In this document: in pieces, positions 14,530 through 26,360 of the stretch
Numbering within the stretch: position 1 is the first letter of the stretch
How the letters are laid out: every line of letters starts with the position of its first letter
NCBI GenBank assembly: GCA_037447605.1
Contig: CM074808.1
Coordinates: 34,284-91,783, forward strand
Length of the DNA stretch: 57,500 nt
Reading direction: 5' to 3'
Source: Zygnema circumcarinatum
Taxonomy: Eukaryota > Streptophyta > Zygnematophyceae > Zygnematales > Zygnemataceae
The notes under the pieces: generated by a model
Database searches by the model: none
Seen by the model: only the letters and a program-made list of their open reading frames with translations
What the model was told of the DNA's origin: nothing
Position numbers and translations under genes: made by a program

Positions 14530-15330
14530 GGAGATCCCCTAAATATCGTAAATAGCTTATTTATGTAAGATTTTGAGATTAGTTTACGTGATTTCAACTT
14601 AAATACCACACAAGCCCCAAAAAAGCATTTTTTTGGTTAAAAACAAAATTGAAATGAATTGCATTTGCAACCACGATAGCAATGATGTATATAAACTTTA
14701 CTTGTTGGTATAACAACAAGGCTTTAGAAACTGGTGCAACTTCTTCGACTCTCATAGATTGGTAAATTTTATCAATCAATTAGAACAACTGTGCATTTGG
14801 CAATCACAACATATAGTTGCTTATTCAAAAACTCAATTGCTCGGAAACTTTGTAAATCCAATCCTAAGCTCTCTATTTCCTTTTCCATCCATCATTAATT
14901 ACTCCAAGTATCACTTTAGAATCCATCATAGTCTTGAAATTTCCTCACAAAAACTCTATTCCAAATCATCACCTCTGAAATTCTAGGTGTAGTCACAAAA
15001 GAAAAACTGAAATAGGAACTAAAATTAGAAATGAAATGAAAAATGGTCCCACTCCCTTAGGAGTTTTAGGCTGAACAAGACAGTTATAGAAGTGATGCAA
15101 ACTACTCAAAGAGACCCTCGAAGAGCGGTCAAACTATCAAACTGTTTGCAGTGAAGAATTCCTTCCAATGAAAAGTCTGTCAACCTCTTTCGAAACTCGT
15201 CTTTCTCCCAAACAATTCCTGTCTTCCTGTATTCCTATCACGTCCGTACGTGTACGGTTTAGTCCGTACAATCCATATTTACGTGTTTTTACAAAACCAA
15301 TTTAGGGGACAGTCCCCTATCTTAAGCCGA
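14530..15330. other. AT-rich island, possible small inserted element
   Basis: About 800 bases of AT-rich DNA sit between GC-rich flanks. The edges carry similar words in opposite orientation: ATAAGGGAGATCCCCTAAAT on the left, and on the complement of the right edge ATAGGGGACTGTCCCCTAAAT. No transposase-like frame was seen and no target-site duplication is obvious. It may be a non-autonomous element or only an AT-rich spacer. Confidence 0.4.
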
Positions 15331-16312
15331 AATCCCCTATTTGACGAACCCAACGTCCCAATTGCCCTCCTTCCTGTCAGGGCCCGCCACGCGGCGCGCG
15401 CGGAGAGGCTTCCCCCGGCCCCGCCCGGCTCCTTGCCGCGCTTTTTGCGGCACTCAGTCGATCGCTCGCGCGCTCGCTCGCCCGGAGGAGGGCGCCGGGA
15501 AGGGTGCGCTGGGGCGACACGTGGCGCTGCCGGGGGCCAGCTGCCGCTCATGCGCGCGTGCTGGGTTTATGGCGCGACGGAAGGGGCAGGGCCGGGAAGG
15601 GTAAGCGGGAGAGGTTTGTTCCTCCGAGGGAGGGAGGAAGGGAGGGAGGGAGGGAGGGGGGGCATCTGCCGGGGGGCTGCTGCTGCTGCTGCTGGTGATG
15701 TTGCCGTGATGATGCAGAGTTTAGGGCTTTGGGGGGAGGAGGTGAGGGTTTGGCCATTGGCGTGTGCCTTAGTGAGCTCCTGACACGTGTCGTTGGCACA
15801 TTGTGCGTGCAGGGAGCAGCTGCTTTGTGAGGGTGACAGGCGGCGGGTTTGCAGGGAAGGGAGAGGAAATAGGGCTTTCGGAGGCTAAGGGCTTCGAAGT
15901 AAGAGTGGACAACTGAGGGAGAGAGAAGGAGATGGCGTGCTTGAAACAAAGCTCGCGGCTTATGCAGCCATGGCTGCCCGTGCTGGCTTCGATCAGCTGA
16001 CTTCACTTATACTCTCTTCCCTGCAGTAAAGCTTCGAGCTTTCTTACTTTCAGCCATGTCTTCTCCTCCTCCCCCTCGGTGTTCGGTCCTCCCATCCCCG
16101 GCCCATCTCTGAAACTTCGCCTTTCAGTCCCATGGCATGCATGGACCATATCGATACGTGCAGAACCTTCAAGTTCTCGCCTTCCTTTCCTTTGACTTTG
16201 CCGCAAGAAGGTCACATCGCTAGCCGCCAGATGGCAGCAGTCCCTTGCATGTGACGCGGTACCAGCAGCCCCACTGCCATCGCCGTCGGCCTCGCCACCG
16301 GCGGCGCGTCAC

Positions 16313-19300
16313 ATGGCCGCCGCGGAGGATGCCGCGCCCTCGTCGTCCTCCCCGTCCTCGTGGAGCCCCCCCGCCGGCGTGAGCTCGCCCGGCCCACACG
16401 TGCCCCCCCAGAGCGTCATGGACGCGCTGCACCGCCCCGACGCTGTGCGCCCGCTCTTCCCCCCTCTGAACGCCTCCTCCGACCCTCCCTCCCTCCCCTC
16501 CTCCTCCCACCCCACCCAGCATCAGACATGGCGGCCCCGCTCGGCCTCCCAGTCGGGCGAGTCCGAGCTCGGGGCCAGCTACGAGCAGAGTGAGGACACG
16601 TGGCAGCAGCAGCAGCAGCTGCGGCAGCAGCCGATAGGGAAGCGACAGCGAGGATCGTACAAGTGTCGGCGGTGTGGGCAGCCGAAGAAAGGCCACACAT
16701 GTCCTCTGGAATCTTCCTCCAGCCCCCACACTCCCATACATCATCATCAACATCAACATAGACAACATCCTCGTCAACTACATCATCTTGATGATGCAGC
16801 AGGACATGGGGGGCCCAGAGGAAGCATGGTCATGACCATGGCTATGTCGTCAGCAGCTGACATTAGCCCCAGAAACCCCCAGCAGCAGCAGCAACGATTT
16901 GTGATGGGGCGGCCTTCTCCTCTCTCTGCGCGAGAACCCCAAGTTGGCGATTCCCCTCAAGGATTGGAGATTTCTCCAGGGCCGCAGACACTGCCGCGGC
17001 GGCAGCTGGCAGTGTCTCCTGGCGACGGTGCCACTTGGCAGCCGAGAAGGGTTCAAGGCTCAGGATCGAGAAGCGTCGCTGCTCAAGGGGTTAAGGTAGA
17101 GCAGGACGAACAGGAGAGGGTTGATGAGGAGGAGGAGGAGGACGATGAGGTGGAGGAGGAAGAGGAGGATGGGGAGGGAGAGGAGGGCGAGGATGGAGTG
17201 GAAGCTTGTGAACAGAGAGAGGGGCAAGTGGCTGAGCTTCGACGAAGGTTAAGGATGGTGTCTGCAGTAAGCCCTACTACTACGGGATATTCGATGGAAG
17301 GAATGTCGTTTTACAGGGGAGGGAGAGAGCGCCTGGATGCGGGAGAGGGGAGGAGAAAGGAGGAGAGCAGGCGGTGGTTAGCGCGGTCGCCGAGGTGATT
17401 CTCTTACAGCCTTATTTTTTTTTTATCAGGCACTAAGAACGATGGATATCATACCACTTAGAATGTGGTGTTCTTTGGTACTTTTCCTTTTCCTTTTTTT
17501 AAATCAGCAGCTGAGCTCGGATGGAGGTTAGTGATGTTTCCATTTTCCACCTCTGTTATCAGTCACATTATGTCATATCTTTTTACTTCTTTTCCGTTCT
17601 GCCCCCCTGCAGTCAAAGAGGCATGCAGCAGGCGGGGCGGCCTGTGTCTGTGGGCGTGACTCCAATCAAAGGGGTCCCTTCGATTCCTCAGTGCACGCCA
17701 GAGAGTAGTGAAAGGAAACACTTGCCGAGATTTGACAGGTAAAAAGGTGGCCTCTTCCCCTCTCGTGTTCCCTTCCGTATTTCAGGAAGCTTTGTATGAG
17801 GACATTTCACTCCTTCAGCGGGTGCAGTTCTTTTTAAGGGAGATAAAGGAATTTATTGCACATTGTAAAAATATTGTTTTAGCATGTTTGTTTCAGTGAG
17901 AGCATTAACTTGGATGTAGAAATCAACGGAGAGCAGCCCTTGTATTCAGGGAAGTTGAAGGGTTCAGGGCTCATTCCCCTGCGCTGAGCTCAAGCAGCGT
18001 TCAGGAACAATTCGTACTGAGAAATGGAACGGGCGGGGGTCTCTTCACAGAACTGAGCCGAGCAGCAGAGCTCCGACTCCGATAAAGAAGCGGAGCCCGC
18101 AGGACTTGTGCATGCTTATCATCCTCTCTAAGGTGTGCCCACTCTCTCCGTGCCCACGCTGATCCACTGCCAGTCTCCTTCACTGCTCCACTACCGACTC
18201 GCTATGACTCTTCGTCGATGCCTCGCTAACTCACTATCACTTATTTTTTTCACAATATTGTTCGCTATTGCTGGATAATTCGACTGCATGTTCGGGTCAC
18301 AATCGTGTGTTCCTCTCAGAGGCAAGAAGACAACCTTCAATGAAAAACATTATCCTCCAAGGGTCTTCAAGCATCTTTGACACCCCGGATGCTGCCTCTC
18401 TCTGCTTGTGCAGCTGCCGCCGCAAGATCTGCTGTCTGCTACCGCCTGCTGTCGGAGATGGAGGCGACTGGCAACAGAGATCTGGTGGGCGCCATCGGCA
18501 AGCAGATTGTCCTTGTGCACTGTCGATGGACAGTCTTGTCATTGCTCATGCGTACACTTTTCCCAACTTTCTCTTTTTGCTTTCCATATCACTCTCACCT
18601 CTCTATCTTTCCCTACCTTCTTCATATTCGTCAATGAATGCAGGAATGATGTGAAGGAAGCCACATTTGTGCTTTCGGAATCGCCATGTCCAAGCCGCTA
18701 TCTTTCATTCATGTTGATGCGCTGCCCATGCCTCGTGCGACTCACCCTCAAAATGCAAACGTGAAAATCCTCAAACCTTCAAAAACTCGAATTCTTAAGC
18801 AACCGAGTAATCCGGAAAACCTTAGCGAGCTCTCGTCTCCAACTCCACATTAAAAAATGAGAAAGCCGCTAGTTAATTTTGTAAAGCAGGCACTTGCTTC
18901 TTTCCTTGTGTTATTCGTCGTTTGCTTCTTCATGCAGTTCAAGTGCAGCTATTGAGTGAGATTATGAAACTGGGTTTCACTTTTCTCCTATGCAGGACTG
19001 TTGATGACGACCTCCTTCGGGGAATCGTCGCAAACCGAACTCATTTGAGTTCTCTTAAGATCTTGAAAGGTCGTGCAAACGTTCCATGCGCAATAACAGG
19101 GTAAGCGTGAGTCGTCTCCCCGTTAAAAGTCGAAACCCTGTAAATTTCTGTGGATGATACCCTTTCGGCAGAACGATTTGTTTCAGCAAACTGTGGTCTC
19201 GTCCCTCTTAATCCCGACGTTTCAACGCTTGGAAACGGAAAACGGTTACTTGGGAAGATTCTCTTTATAAGAGGGAGGCTGCCATGTGGCAGTGCGGGAG

Positions 19301-22300
19301 TGGCTGACCTGACGCAGGGCTGCCCGAAGCTTGAAATTCTGGAGGTTGACGGCTGCGATCAACTGGTGGAGTTGACAGTGCGCAGCGCAAGGTAGGCTGA
19401 TTTCTTGTGGCGTGGTGGCAGAGGGGGGACGAGAGAGGGGGGGGAGAAGGGAGCTCAAGAGAGCCAGAGGAGAAGGAGAAAGGGACGGGCAAACGAGGAG
19501 ATGGAGAGGCAATGGTTGAGGGTGAGGGACTGGAAGATGCTGAGAGGGTGAAACAGAAGGGGGAGATAGAGAGAGAGATAGGAGAAGTAACGTAGAGGGC
19601 AGGGCAGATGGACAGTAAGAGATGAGGAGAGGAGAGGGAGCGAGAGGGAGAGGCCTTGAGTTCTCATCACTCGCACGTGCCGGAATGCAGCCTGCAGCGG
19701 ATCTCGCTCTCCAGCTGTCACCGCCTGGCGAGCGCCGACCTTGACTGTCCCAGTCTCCGAGAAATCTCATTGGATGCGCTCGACCCGGGAGCAGAGCGAG
19801 TCGTAGATCTCCAACTGGGGTGCCAGGTGGCAGCCATCGAGAGCCCCAAGACTGCATCAGACCTTTCCCTTGTGCTGCAGCAGGTGGGCCCCACTTCTCA
19901 ACAGAGGGTGCAGATATCGAGATCTGATTAACTGAAACCCGGTCTGCAAAAAACCTAACGAACCAAAATTGAAGAATGTACAAACCTGCAAAACCCTGAA
20001 ACACTAAAGAGTGGCACCTTGAATGGAAGGTCCTGATAACCCCGATAACATCTGACGAAGCGTACTTTAGGGACAACAAAGACTAATGAACCTCTATGGA
20101 TATTTTAAGCCTTCCAGTTGTTGTCTTCCGCTTCTACCCTGGCCGTGTTTCTTATACACGTCTCTTGAGACTTTAGGGTCCTCAGGACTTTTAAGGTATT
20201 GAAAGTAGGTGTCTCCCAATGTTGCCGACATGGACTGTAGGACCCTCTAGTCGTGGGGCTGCAGGGTTGCGCCGTTTCATGGTTTCTGGGATCGGCAAAG
20301 CGTTGCTTCTCACGGCCGCGCCGGCCCCTGTTGTTGCATGCAGGTTGCAGCGTCCTGCCCTGCCTTAGAGAAGGTTCACGTGGCTTCGCCTCAGCTTACA
20401 AATGCAGTAAGGATCCTTAAAGGGTTGGGGAATTTAAGGCCTCTTGTCACTTTACTTCTGCTTTCTTTCCATATCTCCCTATCTCGCTCTCTGTCTCCTC
20501 CTCTAGGGGTTTCCTTCTTACTATCTGTCTCCTGAATATCCCTTGCTCTTTTCCCGTCTTCGTCCCTCTTGTTATGTGCATCTATTTCCTTCTCTTACTC
20601 GCTTTCCCTCTCTTCTCCTCTCCAACTCTTCTCTCCGTTTCTCCCCTTTTGCAACGCTATCCCTCCTTGTCCCTCCCTCTATCCTTCTCCCTCTCTCCCT
20701 CTCCTCGTTTTAACCTGTTCTCCCTCACTCTCTCCTTTTCCCGACCCCTTCTCTCTCTCATCCATGGTCAGCTTGGGTGATGGCAGGATGTGCGGGCGCT
20801 TCTAAGCGGACCGCACAACAACATGCGCGCTTTGTCGCTCACTTTGGCGCCGCTTCTCACAGACGGTGCGCTGCAGCACTTGGGAGGGGAGAGCAAGAGT
20901 GGGAGAAAGGACGGGCGATGAGCGGCAGGAGAGCGACGAGAGGGAGGGGGGTCGGAGGGAGAGAAATAGAGGGAGAGTGGAAAACTAGGAGGAAGGAGAT
21001 GGAGGAGGAATGAAATGATGGGAGGGGGGAGGATTGCACTTTTCTTTAACCATAGTTTTAATTTTCTTACGGGAATATTGTGCATGTTTGAAGTTATTAA
21101 TGGAAATAATCAAGTAACTAATTACAGGAATCTTTCTTTACCTGAGTGCAGAATCGGCAAGAGAGATTGTAGACAGGTGTGCCCTCATGCAGTTGGTGGA
21201 CATGAGCGGGTGTTGCGGTCTTGCCGAGAGGACGCTCCAATACTTGAGGTGAGCTTTAGGCATACGGATATATAGGGCTCCGGGTTCTAGGGTAAAGAGC
21301 GAGTAATTGCCTTGAATGAAAATTGAAGTATGATCGGTATTTTCTTAACGAAAGACTTAATTTTTTTCTTACTTTTCTCTCTCCGTGTTCCCCTCCGCCC
21401 TTTCTCCTACCATGTCCGCTTTTCACCTCACTTTTCTGCCTCTCGTCATCCTTTCCTTCCCACTCTCGCTCTCTCTCAAATCCCCTTGTCGCGCTCGTCT
21501 CCCTCGTGGTTTCTTTGCGCAGTGCCACGTTTTCAGAGTCGTTAACGCACCTCTTCCTGGCGGCCTGTCCCAACATGACACCTGGCGCCGTCCGTACGGC
21601 TGTGGCGGCGCTGCCGCGGCTGAAGCTGCTTGACCTCGGCCACAGCCTCGTCGCTCGCCCGGAAGAGAGGGAGAGTGGGGGGGGGAGGGAGGGAGGAGGG
21701 CCTGGGAGGAGGGAAGCAGAGGGAGAGGGAGAGAAGCTACAGAAGGTGAAAGAGGAGAGTCCAGCTGAAGAGGGAGGGGAGGGAAGGCTCGCTGCCGGGG
21801 GAGGAGAAGGAGGGTTGACTATCAGGAGACGGAGAAGAAGCTTGAGCAGGAAAGGAAGTGGGAGAGGTGGGGTGGCTAAGGGAGAAGAGAGGAGGGAGAG
21901 GGAGGCGTTGAGTGAGAGGATGCTGCAATTGCAAAGTGGAAGTTTGGAGAGGTTAAGTTTGTGGGGATGTACACGATTGCAGGTATGCTCTTTATCAATT
22001 TTCAGCCTGAGGGTTTAGGTTTACAGGCTATTAGGGTCAGTGGAGTTTTGGAGGGCTTTTGAGTTGGTTTTCCTCTCTCCTTAGTCAGCTTCATGTGAAT
22101 GGGTTTATCTTGTATTTTATGTATTCCTGGCGGATGAGAATATTGCTTATTTTGTGATCCGAGTACACTGAACATAGGCGAGTGGTATTCAGAGGGGCCG
22201 TTTGGATATTGGAGAATGAATAGCAATCAGGTGGTCATTCTGCTTCCTCTCCCTCTTGGTGTCTTCCTCTATCTCTCCTTTTCTGTCCGGATTTTCCACT

Positions 22301-23432
22301 TTTTTTGCCCTTTCTTTCTTCTCTGTTTCCCTCCCTCCCCTCTCCCCCCCCCACCCCATTCCCCCTCCACTCTTGACGCTCGCCACTCTCCCTCGCCTCT
22401 GCAGGGGGTCGAGTTGAACTGCCCTTCGCTGCTTGAGCTGAACCTAAACTTTTGCGTCAATTTGGAGCCCAGTCCCTTGGCCCTCGACTTCCAGTGCGCC
22501 AGACTGCACCACCTGTCGACCTTCGGATGTTCTGCACAAGTGATTGACTATTTACATAGAGCACCATGGGGTCTACCTCCTCCCTCCCCGTCTCGCTCTC
22601 CCTCTCCCTCTCCCTCTCCCTCGCCGTCTGTCTCTCCCGCTCCCTCCCCCTCACTATCCGTTCGCCCACCATTCTCTGAAATTCAGCCGCCTGCAAGGTG
22701 ATCGAAACTACTTTTTTTCAACGCTTCTTCTCTTCTCTTCGCTCATTTCCGCCCACAACGCAAGTTTTTCTTCCTTTGCTGCTCTTTGGAGGGACCGGTC
22801 AATGCAGACGGTCTGCAGGGTATCCTTTGCAACAGGGAAGGGGCACACCATCTGGTGTATTTTGCAAACAGTGTGCATGCACGGGGCTTTGAAGGAAATC
22901 TAAACAAAAGCAGATCCTGAAAATCCGAAAGCAGAAGCTGACGCGGTGCTTCTGTGCGGCAGGTTGAGGGGCCGACGAAGTCGATCCATGAGGAGCCCAG
23001 TGAAGGCGCGTCCGGAGCAGTCGTGAAAGGGACAGAATTTGAATACGAGGTGGGGTAGGGAGGGAAGGGGAAGGGGGATGGAGAGAGAGAGGGAGAAGTT
23101 GGGGGATGGTGAACTGGAGAGGGAAGGGAGGGGGGCAGGCAGCGAGATGAGGGAAGTAGAGTGATTAATTAGGTAGGTGGGAGCTCTTGCGAAAATGCAC
23201 TGCGGGAGGGAGAGGCGTCACGTCAGTGCACTCAATAATGCACCGCACGGTACAATGCCGCAACGGCATGATTCAGCTCACGGCGCCGAGGAAGTGTGGT
23301 AATAGGCAGTTTCACCGCAGCTTCTTCAGCGAGACGATTGCAGCAAGGGGCTTGGGGTATAAGGCAGCCATTGTGACAGAGAAGAGGAGAGCGTCAGCGG
23401 TAGGGTGGCGCTGGCATTTGCTGGCACGGTGA
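16313..23432 (+). CDS. FBL17: FBL17-like F-box/LRR protein (SCF substrate receptor, cell cycle)
   Basis: Substrate receptor of an SCF ubiquitin ligase. Plant FBL17 targets KRP-type CDK inhibitors and so promotes S phase. Exons: 16313-17394, 17613-17738, 18051-18132, 18414-18484, 18644-18760, 18996-19100, 19293-19391, 19691-19883, 20344-20406, 20787-20865, 21152-21248, 21523-21982, 22405-22539, 22963-23049, 23310-23432; 2919 nt, 972 aa. The N-terminal exon has a GSYKCRRCGQPKKGHTC motif (CX2CX6HXC, likely zinc-binding), polyGln, a His-rich patch and a long Asp/Glu run. The F-box is at about residues 417-455 (LSKLPPQDLLSATACCRRWR). LRRs follow: LVRLTLKM, LEILEVDGCDQL, LTHLFLAACPNMTPGAV, LERLSLWGCTRL, LLELNLNFCVNLEP. 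Their order and wording match FBL17 better than FBL15/SLOMO. A charged insert of about 90 residues lies inside the LRR region (21650-21930). Splice sites of exon 4 and of the last two exons are the least certain. Confidence 0.85.
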
Positions 23433-23767
23433 GGCTGTCGTATTTCCTGCAAGAGGGCTGAAGTTGGCCTTGCTGCCCGCTATGCTTTCAAAGACTTTTC
23501 AATCTCTGAGACACATTCTGTGCCTGTGCGGTTACGCCTTTATTGGAATGTGCTGAGGTGCTGATCCGAGGCTGAGCACGTCTCAAAATCAAGTTAAAAA
23601 GAACTAACCAAAATATAGCTGACAAACAACCTCGACAACGTTTTCTCAAAAAAAAAGGAGAGAGAGAGAGAGAGAGAGAGACAGAGAAAGTGAGACAGCT
23701 CTTAGTTAATTTTGTTCTAAGTTTCCGAATTAACAGAATGTCGCGGCATGGAGGCCTTAGCAGGACA
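23433..23767. other. Short spacer between convergent genes
   Basis: About 335 bases between the stop codons of the FBL17-like and RBM48-like genes, shared by their 3' ends. It contains a GA-dinucleotide run at 23658-23681. Nothing else seen. Confidence 0.6.
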
Positions 23768-26360
23768 TCAGATGCGCCTCCTGCTGTCGCTGCGAGGACG
23801 CTTTGCGGGCGGAGGGCTCGTGCGCTCCTGTACAGGAAACCGCGCGAGGGAAGGGTAGGCACTCTGCTGAAGGGAGGGCGAGGGGACGGAGGTACAGGGA
23901 GAGGGGGGCGGGGAAGGGGCGAGAGGTGAGGTCCGCGCCTCACCTGGTCGAGCACATTGAGCTCCTCTGCATTCGGAGTGAGCTTTAACGAATCCTGTCC
24001 TCCGCAGCGACCCAAGACACCCCGAATGAAAAGAGGCCTAACATCAGTCCCAGTCACACAAAAGAAAAGCGCAAGACTCGTTTGGTCACTGCAGCAAGAC
24101 GAAGAGGCATTGAAGCGGAGACACCGATTCACCTGAGGCTGCGCGACCTGCTGTGCAGCTGCCTCCACTATCTGCACTTGCAAAACACAACAGTATTAAA
24201 GACATTTCAAAATCACATCCAATCAGTTGAGCGGCAACAGCACATAGAATGCACTCTGCAAGGCCACAGATTGCCGACCGATCCTGGAATTCAATGCAAG
24301 TGAATACATTTGAAACATCGTATTTTTCCCTTTGGGATTCGTCATAACAGGTTGACCAATGCCTCCCCTTCAACCACACAAGGCTGCAGAGCACTTCAGA
24401 GTACACGCACATTCTTCGCCCTCCCAACAGCCATGCCCGGCGGCGCAGCTTTAGCTGCAGTCGGGCCATGAGCATGGCGGTATGCTGAGCTGCACAGCCA
24501 TTACAAAGCATTTTAAAAGAGTTGAAATGCCTTTCAGAGGTTTAAAGAACATAGGGTTCTCCAGATCCTTGAGGATTCTGTTACTCCTGCACTTTTTTTT
24601 TCTTTTAGGCTCCTAGGCACATATTCTCATTATACGTTCCCTGCACCTACAACTAAATAGGCGAATTCTGGATTCAGAAAAAAAGTGCACCTACATTTGT
24701 TGTAGATCCCATGTCTTCCTACTGAATCGGAATCTTATCGACCTTCATGTCCCTTGTTCTCTATGTGCTGTCCGTTTTAGTGTTTTCAGAGATTAAGAGA
24801 TCTTTACGCTATAGAGCTTCTTAAGGTTTGTATGGTATGCCAGAGACTACACCTTATTTGATGGGGTAAAAGCTCGAGGGCGGAGGGAGGGTACTGAAGG
24901 GGAGGGTGTGGAAGGGACAAGGGATCGAAAACGGACGGCTGCGAACTGTACATGAGATTCTCCCCGGCTTTGGGAGCAGCAGAAGCCGTAGCTTTTTGGG
25001 TAACAGGAGGCACCGCTTTTGTGCTGGCTGAAATGAAGAGGGAGGAGCCACAAACAGTGGACGTGAGTATCTGGAGTATATCCGAACAAGAAATTCGGAG
25101 TCTGAAGAGTTAGACTGAACAAATTTGACGACAATCAGGCTTAAAATAATGCTACGACAGCATAAGGCTGCTACTGCCTACTTAAGACTCGCTGCTGATG
25201 GAGTATGTGATCGAGTATTCCCCGTCTCTCCTCCCCTCTCCCCCTCCTCCTCCTCGCTTCCCCTCCACCTCCCCTTCCCCTCTCTCTCTCCCTAGCGCAG
25301 TGTTATTCAGAATCTCCCTAAACAGAGTTTCGAATGTGTCTAGAGTTCCTAGCGCCTTAAAGAATTAGGGTTTGCAGGGTATACAGTCAGTCCTGCGCAG
25401 CACTGCGCGGCGCCGATCCTCCAGCTTCGCCCTCACGTCAGCGAGACTTTCGAAGTGCGGCGCGTACGCCACCTTCAGAAGGGCGCCCAGGAAGGGCTGC
25501 TCGTCCAGCTTCCGCTTCGCGAACCTGCACGCATGCTCATCAGGCTGCCTACGGCTTTCAAAACTATGGGAGCTTTGAATTTCGGAGAATTCAGGACCAA
25601 TCGTGAGTTGAAGATTCTAGGTTAGGGAAAACTGGAGTTTTTTCAGGTACCTTTGCTGATTGGCTTGAGGAAAAAACCTTGAATTTCATCGATAGAGTCC
25701 AAAAACAAAACATAACATAGAAGAGCTAAGGCCTAGGAACAGACTCTGCATCGTGACAACCCTAAAAGCCTGAATGCTATGCAAAAGAAGGAAACACTGA
25801 AAACTCACCTTGCATTCGCGATGTGAACAAACTTGATCCAGTAAACGTCTGTGAAGGGCTCGCAATCCTCCTCATCCATCAGGCGATACCTGCGCCGCAT
25901 GTGGTTCAAAGATTTTGACTATACTTTGAGCACATACCGTGAATTTTTTCATGGTTGAACAAAGTAGAATGCCAATTGCAGCAAACGAGGGAGAGAGAAA
26001 GAAGATAGTGCTCACTCTTCAATAGGGCCGTACAGAGCGAACAGCTTGATAAGATCATCGATGCAGCCGAGCGCTGGCACGTTGCGCACTACTAAATACC
26101 TGCCCGCTCTCGCCCCCTCTGCTGTCAGGCATTTTTAGGGACTTTCGGGGTCAAAATATGGCGGACAGCTCTTCGAGTGTTCAGGGATATTCAGGAAGTT
26201 TACCCAACCTACATTATTGGTTAGCGGTGCAGGCCCGCTTTAAGTTCTGATGGCATTGCCAGTTAGGAGAAGGGCGCGGGGCGGACCTGGACTCCTGGCA
26301 GACGGTGTACACGCGCACGGCCACCTCCCTGCGCGCTGCGCGGCGGCCCTCGCCCGCCAT
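23768..26360 (-). CDS. RBM48: RBM48-like RNA-binding protein (U12-type splicing)
   Basis: Single-RRM protein of the RBM48 family, which with ARMC7 helps splice U12-type introns in plants and animals. Exons: 26360-26287, 26099-26016, 25889-25809, 25524-25385, one from 25027 to about 24952 (or 24853), 24489-24411, 24171-24133, 23994-23944, 23827-23768; the phases keep one frame, giving about 227 or 260 aa. The RRM reads RYLVVRNVPALGCIDDLIKL, then ALYGPIEEYRLMDEEDCEPF, then TDVYWIKFVHIANARFAKRK, then LDEQPFLGALLKVAYAPHFE. The AKRKLDEQ(P/S)F...L.V.YAP.FE block is the RBM48 hallmark. The middle part is Ala/Pro-rich and poorly conserved. The tail ends PPAKRPRSDSRRRI, a likely nuclear-localisation signal. 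The start at 26360 gives a short leader before the RRM. The C-terminal exons rest on splice signals and frame only. Confidence 0.83.

Larger units (their letters stand above)
13811..16312. other. Intergenic: between the hnRNP-like gene and the FBL17-like gene
   Basis: No gene recognised. It holds a strong short hairpin (14398-14442), an AT-rich island (about 14530-15330) bounded by similar inverted palindromic words, and then a GC-rich segment (15350-15700) with GGGA repeats. The stretch up to 16312 is probably the promoter and 5' UTR of the FBL17-like gene and includes a CGATACG word at 16152. The frame at 15250-15783 looks like chance in GC-rich DNA. Confidence 0.6.

Noticed and set aside
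15250-15783. Plus-strand open frame of 177 codons upstream of FBL17
   Set aside because: GC-rich, Arg/Gly/Pro-biased, and overlapping GGGA repeats; no known domain and no convincing splice to the next gene.
22818-22826. GTATCCTTT, like a U12 donor
   Set aside because: It lies inside the intron between FBL17-like exons 13 and 14, with no coding block before it.
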